From: Alkaliphilus pronyensis
GTDB taxonomy: Bacteria; Bacillota; Clostridia; Peptostreptococcales; Natronincolaceae
Assembly: GCF_009017275.1 (NCBI RefSeq)
Contig: NZ_WBZC01000001.1
Coordinates: 1-64,000, forward strand
Reading direction: 5' to 3'
Length of the DNA stretch: 64,000 nt
Made by a program: the position numbers and the translations under genes. How positions within the stretch are numbered: the stretch's first letter is position 1; every line of letters starts with the position of its first letter. Below the pieces are notes generated by a model. The model was not told where the DNA came from. It worked only from the letters and a program-made list of their open reading frames with translations, and searched no databases. Shown here one piece after another: positions 54,086 through 63,135 of the stretch.

Positions 54086-55408
54086 TTACTTTTCCTTTAG
54101 CCAATAATTAGGTACTGTATAGCATTCAACTATACTGCCGATAATGCTATGGGTCCCTACCCTAGTATATGGCCCTTGAAATCTTCCGTTATACATAAAT
54201 AATCCTATTATATAATTAAAATCATAAAAATCTACATCATCATCACTAAACTTTGCCATAGGCATGGTGGGTACACTGCAAAACTCTTGTAATAGGTAAT
54301 CCTCTGTTGCCTCTTCCATAATAATTCGTTTCCATTCATCATTATTAAAGTCTCTTCCAATTCTTACCCCTTTAGAGGCATACTTATCCATAGGCTTTAA
54401 TACAAGCTTATCCTTGTTATCTATGGTATAGCTCACCATGTTATTGTCACTACTATTAAAAATAGTAGTATAGGGTATGTGGTTTTTAATAAAGCCTCTC
54501 TCTTCTTCTGTTAAAAAGGAGGTTTTTTCTGTATCATGTAGAATGGCAAATATAATTTTATTATGTATTATTTGTGACCTAATAGGTCCTACCACACAAA
54601 TATCTCCTGCCATGTAGGCATCTAGGAAATCCTGTATCTCGTGGGCCCTTTCGATTATCTCCCAAGTTACCGCTCTCCTATAAATACAGTCGATTTTAAA
54701 ATCCTCGTAATAAAGGGCTCCCTCCTTATATTTTAACCATCTAGGATCTACTATTACTGTAGGACATCCCTTCTCTTCAAAGGATTTTTTAAATTCTATA
54801 AATTCACTAGGTACCTCTGTGGAAATCCAATCCATAATTGCAACATTTGGTTTTCTGTCATCCTTGCTAAATTCCCTATAGTTCTCCAGTAAGGCATCAA
54901 CCCAGGAATCAAATAGCTGAAACCCTTTTAGCTCATACTGTAGGTTTTTAATAGCCCTTGTGTTTAGAAATATCCTTTGAAGCTCCCTTTGTTCTATCAT
55001 TCCAGAGGATCCATCAGCATTAAGCTCACAAAACTGAAAGCCTCCATCATAATGATAAAAAATATCGAATCTTCCCATAGGTATATTGTTCCTATAGCCG
55101 TGATCCTTTAGAATAAGCTTTTCTAATAGGGGAGAAAAATGAAAGCACTTTCGAAAATCAGGATTCATAAGGTAATTGTCTATAACCTTATTTAATATTG
55201 TCATAAGCTGCTGTGTTAGCTTATCAAATTGATTTAGATCTTCATCTGATAAAAGCATTGGTTGATAAAGAAACTCAACCGGCTTACCCTTATATCTTGC
55301 AGGTGATTCCTCAACAGCCTGCTTAACTATTTTGTATTCCTTTATGAAGTCCTCTTTATTCTTTAATAGTTCTTTTTTATAGTCATTAAATAACTCCTTT
55401 ACTTCCAT
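54086..55408 (-). CDS. ATP-grasp ligase of the glutathionylspermidine synthase type
   Basis: 440 aa. It resembles the GSP_synth ATP-grasp fold: GRFDIFYHYDGGFQFCELNADGSSGM near residue 112, and the ATP-binding DKLVLKPMDKYASKGVRIGRD and DYLLQEFCSVPT in the C-terminal half. The family joins a glutathione-like peptide to an amine. It overlaps the upstream glutamate-cysteine ligase gene by 23 bp, so the two probably act in one pathway on gamma-glutamylcysteine. The product is unknown. Confidence 0.8.
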   Translation of the reverse strand: MEVKELFNDYKKELLKNKEDFIKEYKIVKQAVEESPARYKGKPVEFLYQPMLLSDEDLNQFDKLTQQLMTILNKVIDNYLMNPDFRKCFHFSPLLEKLILKDHGYRNNIPMGRFDIFYHYDGGFQFCELNADGSSGMIEQRELQRIFLNTRAIKNLQYELKGFQLFDSWVDALLENYREFSKDDRKPNVAIMDWISTEVPSEFIEFKKSFEEKGCPTVIVDPRWLKYKEGALYYEDFKIDCIYRRAVTWEIIERAHEIQDFLDAYMAGDICVVGPIRSQIIHNKIIFAILHDTEKTSFLTEEERGFIKNHIPYTTIFNSSDNNMVSYTIDNKDKLVLKPMDKYASKGVRIGRDFNNDEWKRIIMEEATEDYLLQEFCSVPTMPMAKFSDDDVDFYDFNYIIGLFMYNGRFQGPYTRVGTHSIIGSIVECYTVPNYWLKEK

Positions 55409-56711
55409 TGCTATTCCTCCCCACCCATTGGTTTAAACCACACCATTCTAAAGCCTGAATTCCATTTTCCTTTATTAGCTCCTTTGATATAATTGCAGGG
55501 TTTTTAAATTGCAGAACCATTTCCTCTATTGCATCTAAATAGGCCTTCTCCTCTTTCCCTAGCCCCTTCTTTGCTAAATCAACTATTAATGGTAATACTT
55601 CATTTATTCTTTTACCTCTAAACATTCCATTAAAGCCTTTATCAATAACGTTTCTTCTATAGGCACCTAGCTGTTGGTCATCAGTTTCTTCAGCAAGGCT
55701 ATACAAATAGTTTAGTGAATCCTCATTATAAAACAGACCCTTTATCAAGGCTACATACCCAAGATTTAAAGGATAGGGTAAGCTGTCACCCATACGTAAT
55801 TCAATGTATTTACGTGGTCTTACATCTGGAAAAACCATAGACATAATATGCTCTATTTCAGCGGTGGTTAAATCATACATATCCATAAGGTCTTCTGTTT
55901 TTAAGTCATTAGTCAATATTAGCTGATTATCCTTAATAATGAAAATTGGAGGTGTATTCAAGATATATTCTGCATACTTTTTGTATCCAAAATCCTTATC
56001 CATAGCTCCAGCCAATAGACCACCACGTTTGGAATCAGTATTATCCCATATAATGCTTCGTATGCTATTTTTGTTAAAGATTTCTCCTTCAAAAACTGGT
56101 GCATTATCTGAGGCTAAGGATAATAATGGAGATAATAGGTTTGCAACCTTATATTTTCTAATAAAATCCTCTTCATTCCTATAGTCTATTACAACCTGTA
56201 ATGAAGCAGTCCCCTTCATCATGTTATGGGGATATTTACCCCTTCCCTCAAAATAATTTGACATGTATTGGTATCTTTTTTTGGGATTAAAGGGAATATC
56301 CTTTATCCTTGTTTTAGGATGATAGCCTATTGCCATCAGTAATTGCTTCTGCTCCTCCAGTATAGGTATTATATCCCCCAAAAACTTCATATAGTATTCT
56401 TCTATTTCTTTTATGTCCATACAAGACTTAACGCTAAGCTCCAGCTGTCCACCTGGCTCTAGGGTTATAGCCCCTATATGGTTTTCTAGCCCCAGTAAAT
56501 TACTGTTTTCATATTTTGGCGTATATCCTTTAGGTAGCATTTTTTTTAGAATTGTCTCAATACCCTCATCTTGGTAATAATTAATAGACTTAAAGCTGTT
56601 TTTCTCCACTATTATATGCTCAAACTCTACACCTATTTTATGGTTTGTCGGTGGTTTTTCTCCCGACTTAAGTATGTCGCATATACTGTTAATTTTATCT
56701 TGATATTCCAA
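55386..56711 (-). CDS. Glutamate-cysteine ligase family protein (GCS2 type)
   Basis: 441 aa. It matches the plant/EgtA-type glutamate-cysteine ligases: KIGVEFEHIIV near residue 25, ITLEPGGQLELSVK near 80, a central GTASLQVVIDY near residue 167, and YIELRMGDSLPYPLN. It would join glutamate to cysteine through the gamma-carboxyl. The overlapping ATP-grasp gene follows. No classical glutathione synthetase lies here. Confidence 0.85.
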   Translation of the reverse strand: MEYQDKINSICDILKSGEKPPTNHKIGVEFEHIIVEKNSFKSINYYQDEGIETILKKMLPKGYTPKYENSNLLGLENHIGAITLEPGGQLELSVKSCMDIKEIEEYYMKFLGDIIPILEEQKQLLMAIGYHPKTRIKDIPFNPKKRYQYMSNYFEGRGKYPHNMMKGTASLQVVIDYRNEEDFIRKYKVANLLSPLLSLASDNAPVFEGEIFNKNSIRSIIWDNTDSKRGGLLAGAMDKDFGYKKYAEYILNTPPIFIIKDNQLILTNDLKTEDLMDMYDLTTAEIEHIMSMVFPDVRPRKYIELRMGDSLPYPLNLGYVALIKGLFYNEDSLNYLYSLAEETDDQQLGAYRRNVIDKGFNGMFRGKRINEVLPLIVDLAKKGLGKEEKAYLDAIEEMVLQFKNPAIISKELIKENGIQALEWCGLNQWVGRNSNGSKGVI

Positions 56712-56912
56712 GCTTCTCCCACCTTTTTTTTAGCAAGTGTTATAATAAAAACTATAACCTTACCCAATTAATATTTTAATTATATATTAGATTAGCCATA
56801 GCAAAAAGAAATTAAATCAATTTTTACCCTTGACATCAATTCTACTTAGTAGTAATAAATATCTAATTAAATATACCCTCCTTGATATTACTTTAAACCT
56901 ATAGATATTAAA

Positions 56913-58217
56913 CTATATTTTTAACCAATATATTTTTTCATTATTATTGATTATAATAAGGCTGTTGTGCTTAGGGTCATAATAGACTTCTTTAACCTCC
57001 CAGGGGAAGGTGTATATCATCTTTTCTTTGCCTTTGCTATCTATTTCCATAAGATTATTATTATTGACTAAATAGCCCTTATTTTTTTGCGATATAACAA
57101 ACATATCTCTACTATTTAACATTAAGGGGCCATTGAAGAGCTTGGTTTTAGATGTAGCTATGTTCATTACCAATAGTGGTTCTCTTTTGCCTAAACTATA
57201 GGCAGTAATATAATCATCAAAAATGAATTTGTAGAAGTTATAGTCCATATTATCTAATATTTTGGTTTTGTCCTGCTCTAAATCAAAAACTAGTATTTTT
57301 TTATAGTCGATACCCTCAAAGTGATTATCTATTTTTTTAATATTTCCTACAGCTATTGCTACCCTGTTACTACTATCATTCCATTGGATAACATCGTTGA
57401 CATTCAAAAGACCCTCCCTTGTGGAAAACAAAGCTTTACTATTTAAATCCTTTAGGGAAAAGATACAAAAGTCTGATCCTATATTGGTTTTTGTTTCGGA
57501 TACTATTATGCTGTTTTCCTCATTAGTTGCAGGTGTTTTTATGTAGGCAATTAATTCATCATTTGGTGCCCATTTCAATGAAAGTGCATCTATTTCTGCT
57601 ATATAGCCTCCCTCTTTATTATATATTTCTTTATTATTAAGAACAAAATAGCCTCCATTTTCACTCCAATGGGTGGTTCTTACGAAGTCCTCTAATTGGT
57701 CCTCAGACAACTCATCTTTAATAACCTTTAAATTGTAATTATCTAAGCTTAACAGTATTAGCTTGTCCTTTTCTTCTGTTGTCTTTGTATATAGAACAGC
57801 TTTTCTATCGGGTGATACTATTACGTTGGTAGCTTTGACTCCAGAGACTCCTTCATCAATTTTAATCCTTTTTTCTTGGGCTAGATGATATAATTGGCTT
57901 TTATAATCAACATATAAAGCATCCCTTTCCTTTAAGGGGGTAAACCACTCATAATTCTCAAGTCCTTCAAAAATTACCTCCTCTTGGCTTCCATTGTTGA
58001 TTAAGTAATAGTTAAAGCCTTCTTCTGTCCTTCCTGTAAAATAAAGGCTTCCATCCTTAACCTCTACACCATTGATATTATAAATATCCTGTTTTAAATC
58101 TGCCTCCTTTATTGATAAATCATTTTGTGGCAGTGGCCTTTCCCTTCCAATTTCACTACAGGATGCCAGCATAACTACACAGCTTACTATAAATAATAGA
58201 TTAATAGCTTTTTTCAT
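56913..58217 (-). CDS. Lipoprotein, probable beta-propeller
   Basis: 434 aa. A lipoprotein signal (FIVSCVVMLASC) with Cys about residue 20 is followed by repeated short motifs in the manner of TolB/WD-type blades (IVSPDRKAVLYTKTT, LKWAPNDELIAYIKT, IQWNDSSNRVAIAVGN). No catalytic motif was seen; it probably sits on the outer face of the membrane. Function unknown. Confidence 0.65.
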   Translation of the reverse strand: MKKAINLLFIVSCVVMLASCSEIGRERPLPQNDLSIKEADLKQDIYNINGVEVKDGSLYFTGRTEEGFNYYLINNGSQEEVIFEGLENYEWFTPLKERDALYVDYKSQLYHLAQEKRIKIDEGVSGVKATNVIVSPDRKAVLYTKTTEEKDKLILLSLDNYNLKVIKDELSEDQLEDFVRTTHWSENGGYFVLNNKEIYNKEGGYIAEIDALSLKWAPNDELIAYIKTPATNEENSIIVSETKTNIGSDFCIFSLKDLNSKALFSTREGLLNVNDVIQWNDSSNRVAIAVGNIKKIDNHFEGIDYKKILVFDLEQDKTKILDNMDYNFYKFIFDDYITAYSLGKREPLLVMNIATSKTKLFNGPLMLNSRDMFVISQKNKGYLVNNNNLMEIDSKGKEKMIYTFPWEVKEVYYDPKHNSLIIINNNEKIYWLKI

Positions 58218-58383
58218 ACCTCCACCTCCATATGATATATATTATTTACATACTTACCAATAAATATCAGTCAATAGCATAGGAGCAGATTTTTTTGAAA
58301 ATTCTGGTTATTGTATTGAAGGAGCTTGTAGGTTTTTGTCGAATATATGCTATATAGTTTTTTATTATAAAAGGAGGGATTTT

Positions 58384-60351
58384 ATGTCTATTAAAGCCAA
58401 AATGCTTTGTATTCTTGTTATACTAATTGTTTTACCAACCTTTTTCCTTGGCTTTATGAATTACAGAAGTGCCAATGAGGTTCTTCTAAAGGAGCTTCAG
58501 CTAACATCCGAGCAGGCTATTTATGAGTCAAATAATGCTTTAAGCTTATTTCAGGAGGCATTAGAGATTAACACCCACATGCTCAGTGATTCCCAAGCCG
58601 TAAAGGGTATTTTAGAGGACCCAGAGCTGGAGGATGACATGCTAAGTCTGTTTAGTGCCTTCACCGAAGCTAATCCCCATGTTTTATATGCCTACATAGG
58701 TACAAAAGATAAAGTAATGCATATGCATCCATACGTACCTTTATCGGATGACTTTGACCCCACCACTAGACCCTGGTATATAGATGCAGTTACAGCCAAT
58801 GATCTAATTTGGACAAAGCCTTATGTAGATACTGGCTCTGGTAGCTTAATTGTTTCAGTTGCAAAGCCAGTTTACAATGGCAGTAGCTTTGTTGGGGTTT
58901 TAGCCGTAGATGTACAGCTAGATGTTTTATCCAGCTTAATTAGTAATATTAAAATAGGGGAGGATGGTTATGCAACCCTTATTTCACCCAATGGAGAAGT
59001 TTATGTTCACCCTACAATTGAGTATGGGGAAAAGCTACCAGTACCTGAGTTAACCACTGCACTAGCAGAAAATGAAACAGGTATAGTAGATTATACATTA
59101 GATGGCGATAAGAGATTTGCTGTATTTAACACATTGGCAAACACTGGCTGGAAGGTAGTCGGTATAATGAGATATGAAGAAATAGATAGAAATACCCAGG
59201 TTATTTTAAATGATACCATGATTAACGGTGCTATTGCGTTAATAGTAGCTATTGTTATTGGCTTCATCTTCTCTAACATGACTACAAAGCCCCTTAAAAA
59301 GTTAGTTGAGGAAATGAAGCTTATAGGCTCAGGTGACTTTACAATACGTAGTAAGATTAAAACAAAGGATGAGGTGGGAACAGTTGCCACTAGCTTAAAC
59401 TCTATGATTGAAGACTTAAGTTCCTTAATGAAGAATATACAGGGTATGACCAGTGACCTAAACCAGGCGGCAGATACCTTAGCTGCAACCTCTGAAGAGA
59501 CAAATGCATCAACAGAAGAGGTAAGTCGTACAGTAGAGGAAATTGCAAAGGGAGCTTCTGAGCAAGCAGGAGAAGCTGAAAAAGGTGCTGTAATGACAAA
59601 TCGTTTATCTGGAAAGTTTGATGAGTTAAGCAGCAATTCACAGCAAATGCTGGAATTATCTCAAGATGTTATTGATGCAAACGATAAGGGTATAGAGGTT
59701 GTTACTGGCTTAACAAATAAAAGTGTTGCTAATAGAGAATCAATACTTAAAATAGAAACAGCTATATCGGAGCTAGATAAAAAAGCACAATCTATTGGCT
59801 CTATTCTTAAAACAATTAGTGATATTGCTGAGCAAACCAACCTATTAGCCTTAAATGCTGCTATTGAAGCTGCTAGAGCTGGCGAAGCCGGTAGAGGCTT
59901 TGCTGTTGTAGCCGATGAAATTAGAAAGCTAGCTGAGGAATCTAGTAATTCCACCGATAAAATTAGAAGTATAATTGAAAACATTCAATCTGAGAGTAAC
60001 AATACTGTTAATATAATGAAGGAAGTTAAATCACATAATCAGGAGCAAACAGTTGCAGTACAGGATGTTTCTTCCTCCTTCAATGCAATTTCTAGCTCTA
60101 TTGGGCAAATAACAGAAAAAATACATGACATAAGTGAGTATGTTAAGGAAATGAACCTAGACGGTGAGCAAATAGTAGCAGTTATTGAAAACATATCTGC
60201 CGTTTCAGAAGAAACAGCTGCTTCATCACAGCAGGTAACCGCATCGATGCAGCAGACAGCAAGTGCAGTAGAAGACGTTGCAAATGCTGCTAATGAACTA
60301 AATCTACTGGCAGACAGATTATCTGAACAGATAAAACAATTTAAGCTTTAA
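58384..60351 (+). CDS. Methyl-accepting chemotaxis protein with dCache_1 sensor
   Basis: 655 aa from the ATG at 58384, which has AAAGGAGGG; an upstream in-frame start lacks support. Membrane helix ([18 protein letters not shown]), dCache_1 sensor (about 30-280, with TRPWYIDAV and SVAKPVYN typical of amino acid-sensing Cache), second helix, HAMP and signalling domain with the tip [38 protein letters not shown]. It may sense amino acids, which would suit an amino acid fermenter; that is inference. Confidence 0.95.
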   Translation: MSIKAKMLCILVILIVLPTFFLGFMNYRSANEVLLKELQLTSEQAIYESNNALSLFQEALEINTHMLSDSQAVKGILEDPELEDDMLSLFSAFTEANPHVLYAYIGTKDKVMHMHPYVPLSDDFDPTTRPWYIDAVTANDLIWTKPYVDTGSGSLIVSVAKPVYNGSSFVGVLAVDVQLDVLSSLISNIKIGEDGYATLISPNGEVYVHPTIEYGEKLPVPELTTALAENETGIVDYTLDGDKRFAVFNTLANTGWKVVGIMRYEEIDRNTQVILNDTMINGAIALIVAIVIGFIFSNMTTKPLKKLVEEMKLIGSGDFTIRSKIKTKDEVGTVATSLNSMIEDLSSLMKNIQGMTSDLNQAADTLAATSEETNASTEEVSRTVEEIAKGASEQAGEAEKGAVMTNRLSGKFDELSSNSQQMLELSQDVIDANDKGIEVVTGLTNKSVANRESILKIETAISELDKKAQSIGSILKTISDIAEQTNLLALNAAIEAARAGEAGRGFAVVADEIRKLAEESSNSTDKIRSIIENIQSESNNTVNIMKEVKSHNQEQTVAVQDVSSSFNAISSSIGQITEKIHDISEYVKEMNLDGEQIVAVIENISAVSEETAASSQQVTASMQQTASAVEDVANAANELNLLADRLSEQIKQFKL

Positions 60352-60360
60352 ACAGTATTT

Positions 60361-60392
60361 AAAAGCCTTAGTCAATTATGACTAAGGCTTTT
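60361..60392 (+). terminator. Terminator of the second chemoreceptor gene
   Basis: AAAAGCCTTAGTC and GACTAAGGCTTTT make a perfect 13-bp stem with a 6-nt loop between convergent genes. Confidence 0.92.
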
Positions 60393-60407
60393 ATATATAA
60401 TAGAGCT

Positions 60408-60854
60408 TTATTCCTTACCAACCACATTGATTTCATGAACACCCTCCAGACCTTCAAGTGTCTGAATTAGTTCCTCCATATCCACCAGCATGTTTTTAGT
60501 TTCAAAGGATATTGTTACATTGGCTGTACCATGTAGAGGTATGTTTTGATTCATAGTCAATATGCTACCCTTTACCTTTGCTATTTCATTAAGTATTGTG
60601 GAAAGTACACCAGGTGTATGCTCCAGCAGTAGGGCTATTGTTATAATTTTACCCTTACTTATCTCATTAAATGGTAAAATAGCATCCTTATATTTGTAAT
60701 AAGCACTCCTACTGATACCTACTATATCAACAGCCTGTTGAATTGTTGTGGCCTCTCCTTTTCTTAATAGCTCCTTTACCTGTAGTGCCTTAATAAAAAC
60801 CTCAGGCAGTACCTTGGCCAAAACTAAATAATAGGTATTTTTGTCGATTTCCAT
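60408..60854 (-). CDS. ACT domain protein (UPF0735/PheB family)
   Basis: 148 aa. An N-terminal helix-turn-helix-like segment (RKGEATTIQQAVDIVGISRSAYYKYKDAILPF) precedes an ACT domain (about 70-148: ITIALLLEHTPGVLSTILNEIAKVKGSILTMNQN). This is the PheB/YszB family, linked with aromatic amino acid genes. The start is uncertain: the ATG at 60854 is 12 nt from AGAAGGG, while one at 60866 abuts it, and a TTG at 60935 has no site. Confidence 0.85.
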   Translation of the reverse strand: MEIDKNTYYLVLAKVLPEVFIKALQVKELLRKGEATTIQQAVDIVGISRSAYYKYKDAILPFNEISKGKIITIALLLEHTPGVLSTILNEIAKVKGSILTMNQNIPLHGTANVTISFETKNMLVDMEELIQTLEGLEGVHEINVVGKE

Positions 60855-61029
60855 AGATATATTCATCCCTTCTAATGGCATATACATTTGCTGCTGCATA
60901 GTGTACATACTATCATAGTTGCCTATCGGTATCAACGAAAAATCAATGTTTTTAATATATTGTAAACTTTTGTCCTAAATATATATGGGTTATATTGTAT
61001 CTATAATTCCTAGAGATTAATATAGTGAT

Positions 61030-62043
61030 TTAAACTAGAGATTTTAGTAGCTCCTCCTCCATATTAGTTAATTGCTTGGTGTCCTCTTTAGAAAGTCTTT
61101 CCAATAACTGCCTTCTATATTTTTGGCTTTCTTCTACCTTATTTCTTTTTCCCTTAACCTTTTCAATATCTACCCATGATACCTTTTTATTCCTATAGTA
61201 CAGGTCATAATCAACTAGTCTTTTACCATCTAAGGTGTATTCCAGTGCCATTAATACTTTTTTAATCTCTACTGGGGTATAAAATGTAAATAATCTTACT
61301 TGAAAGGCTAAAACCGAATATAATAGTAGTGCGTGATCCCTAGTCCATGACTCCCCCAATATCATTCCAATTTCTAATTTCGTTAGAATAAACACTAATC
61401 TTTTATAATTTTCTTTATACTTTCCATATGAGTCATATATGTTAATTCTAAACTCATACCATTCTCCACTTTCAAGACTTTGGGTAATAAACCTTAAGCC
61501 TTCTATCCTTAGTCTTTTTTGTATATAGCCTGCATTATATGGTAGCAGTAAATTCGGTTGTAAAAAATCCGTTTCATTTAATGGTCCATTTATTGGCTTG
61601 TTGGTTAGGGCTAAAAGTGTATCACCCTTTTCTCCTAATCTTATGCCTTCAATCCAATCCACCAGTTGCCCCTGATATTCCTCCTTAAGTATATCTACAA
61701 TTTTGCCTTCATCACCAGCTATTCTCATAACCATTGAGGCTGGCCCCATATCTATTCTATGCACTAGCTCATTAATATGACTATTAACAATTTCTACTAG
61801 GCATATTGATGCAACCTCATTAATTAGAATTATTTCCTTTACATCCTCTAAAGAGGTTTTAACTGGCTGTGTATCTGTTAAAAAACAGAAGGTGCTACTC
61901 TCTGTAGCTAGGTTCATACCATCATGAAAGGATGTTATCTTTCCCCCTAGTCTACTAATAAGGAAGCTCTTCATTTCATCAATTGCTTTAGTTCGAATAA
62001 ATAAAAACCTCGGACCCATTCTTAAATAAAACAATCTCCTCAT
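61030..62043 (-). CDS. Uncharacterised protein
   Basis: 337 aa; not recognised. It is globular, without a signal peptide or membrane segment, and has a basic, helical C-terminus (WVDIEKVKGKRNKVEESQKYRRQLLERLSKEDTKQLTN). No catalytic motif was found. It lies 9 bp after the metallophosphoesterase gene and the two are probably cotranscribed. Confidence 0.6.
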   Translation of the reverse strand: MRRLFYLRMGPRFLFIRTKAIDEMKSFLISRLGGKITSFHDGMNLATESSTFCFLTDTQPVKTSLEDVKEIILINEVASICLVEIVNSHINELVHRIDMGPASMVMRIAGDEGKIVDILKEEYQGQLVDWIEGIRLGEKGDTLLALTNKPINGPLNETDFLQPNLLLPYNAGYIQKRLRIEGLRFITQSLESGEWYEFRINIYDSYGKYKENYKRLVFILTKLEIGMILGESWTRDHALLLYSVLAFQVRLFTFYTPVEIKKVLMALEYTLDGKRLVDYDLYYRNKKVSWVDIEKVKGKRNKVEESQKYRRQLLERLSKEDTKQLTNMEEELLKSLV

Positions 62044-62052
62044 CTCCCATAA

Positions 62053-62676
62053 TTAAATTCCAATTCTCCCCAACTCCATTCTTCTTAGTCTGTTGGTTCC
62101 TATTGGATATTTCAATTGATACACCTTTTTAGTAGATAAATCAATTATGTTTATGTTTAGTAAGCCATTTAGACCAATAAAATCTGTACCATTATAATGG
62201 GCCGGATAAAACCCATGACCAAATAAATAAAAATCCTTATCCTCATTATTATCTTCATGGTAATGATTTAGGTGAAATATTAAGCTTTCTATTTCCACTG
62301 TAGCCTTTTCTATTACAATACCCCTATCGGTTAGCCCTGTTACTATATTATGATCATCATGATTACCTAGAGCATAATAGGTTATTGCATCACTTGCATC
62401 AAGTCTCTTTATTAGCTTTTTTGCATTTTTATAGTATTCATCCTTAAAGCCCTTAAGGATTTCTAGCTTTATATCATCCACTAAATCCCCTGTATGAATA
62501 ATATATTTAGGTTTAACCTTTTCTATTACTCTATAAATATAGGTATAAATATCCGAGGGAGTATCGCTTATATGAATAAGCATTGGCCCCACTGCTTCCT
62601 TTATAAATTCTTCTGGAATATATGGATAATTAGTTAAAGAGTAAGCAACCTCCTTTATCCTATTAATAATGTTCAT
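62053..62676 (-). CDS. Metallophosphoesterase
   Basis: 207 aa. Calcineurin-type motifs: ISDTPSD (in place of the usual DxH), HTGDLVDD, YALGNHDD and the C-terminal FGHGFYPAHYN. A histidine of the first DxH is replaced by Pro in this sequence, so metal binding may differ from the classic enzymes. Cytoplasmic; substrate unknown. It follows moaD after 17 bp. Confidence 0.82.
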   Translation of the reverse strand: MNIINRIKEVAYSLTNYPYIPEEFIKEAVGPMLIHISDTPSDIYTYIYRVIEKVKPKYIIHTGDLVDDIKLEILKGFKDEYYKNAKKLIKRLDASDAITYYALGNHDDHNIVTGLTDRGIVIEKATVEIESLIFHLNHYHEDNNEDKDFYLFGHGFYPAHYNGTDFIGLNGLLNINIIDLSTKKVYQLKYPIGTNRLRRMELGRIGI

Positions 62677-62693
62677 TTTTTAGCCTCCTCCTT

Positions 62694-62918
62694 TTAGCCG
62701 CCCCCCACTGGTGGAAAAATAGATAAAACATCATTATCCTCCAAAGCTGTGTCAATTAACCCATCCCTACCATTTACTAATAATATGGCCACCTCTTCTG
62801 GAGAGATATTTAATTGATTAAGGACTTCTCTGACAGTTTCACCATCATTTAAACTGATATGAAGGACCTTACCTCTATTTTCCCTTAAGGTTGCAAATAG
62901 TCTTACCTCGATTTTCAC
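62694..62918 (-). CDS. moaD: MoaD/ThiS family sulfur carrier
   Basis: 74 aa from GTG at 62918, 8 nt after GGAGG. A ubiquitin-like fold with EVRLFATLRENRG near the start and the C-terminal IFPPVGGG. Thiocarboxylation of the final glycine makes it the sulfur donor for molybdopterin. The neighbouring aldehyde oxidoreductase uses a tungsten or molybdenum pterin, so this is a likely dedicated partner. The tail has three glycines instead of the usual two. Confidence 0.88.
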   Translation of the reverse strand: MKIEVRLFATLRENRGKVLHISLNDGETVREVLNQLNISPEEVAILLVNGRDGLIDTALEDNDVLSIFPPVGGG

Positions 62919-63096
62919 ATGCATCACCTCCTATAAATCCCTTTTTTGATTAGTTATTTATTCGGCAGCTTTAGAATAATTCCTTTTATTAATTATTATT
63001 GGCTATTGATATTCAACTAAAATTATCCATTTAACAGGCTATACACTCTGTAAAATCTATTACCTGGGAAATATAATGAAATGTATTATATAGAAA

Positions 63097-63124
63097 GTAA
63101 AGAGCTTCAATAGAAGCTCTTTAC
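63097..63124 (-). terminator. Terminator between the aldehyde oxidoreductase gene and moaD
   Basis: GTAAAGAGCTTC and GAAGCTCTTTAC make a perfect 12-bp stem with a 4-nt loop, just after the oxidoreductase stop codon. moaD must be reached by read-through or from its own promoter. Confidence 0.8.
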
Positions 63125-63135
63125 AATAGTTATAA

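Noticed and set aside
59091-59636. 181-residue antisense reading frame in the chemoreceptor gene
   Set aside because: It lies opposite a strongly conserved chemoreceptor domain and has no ribosome site or known family.
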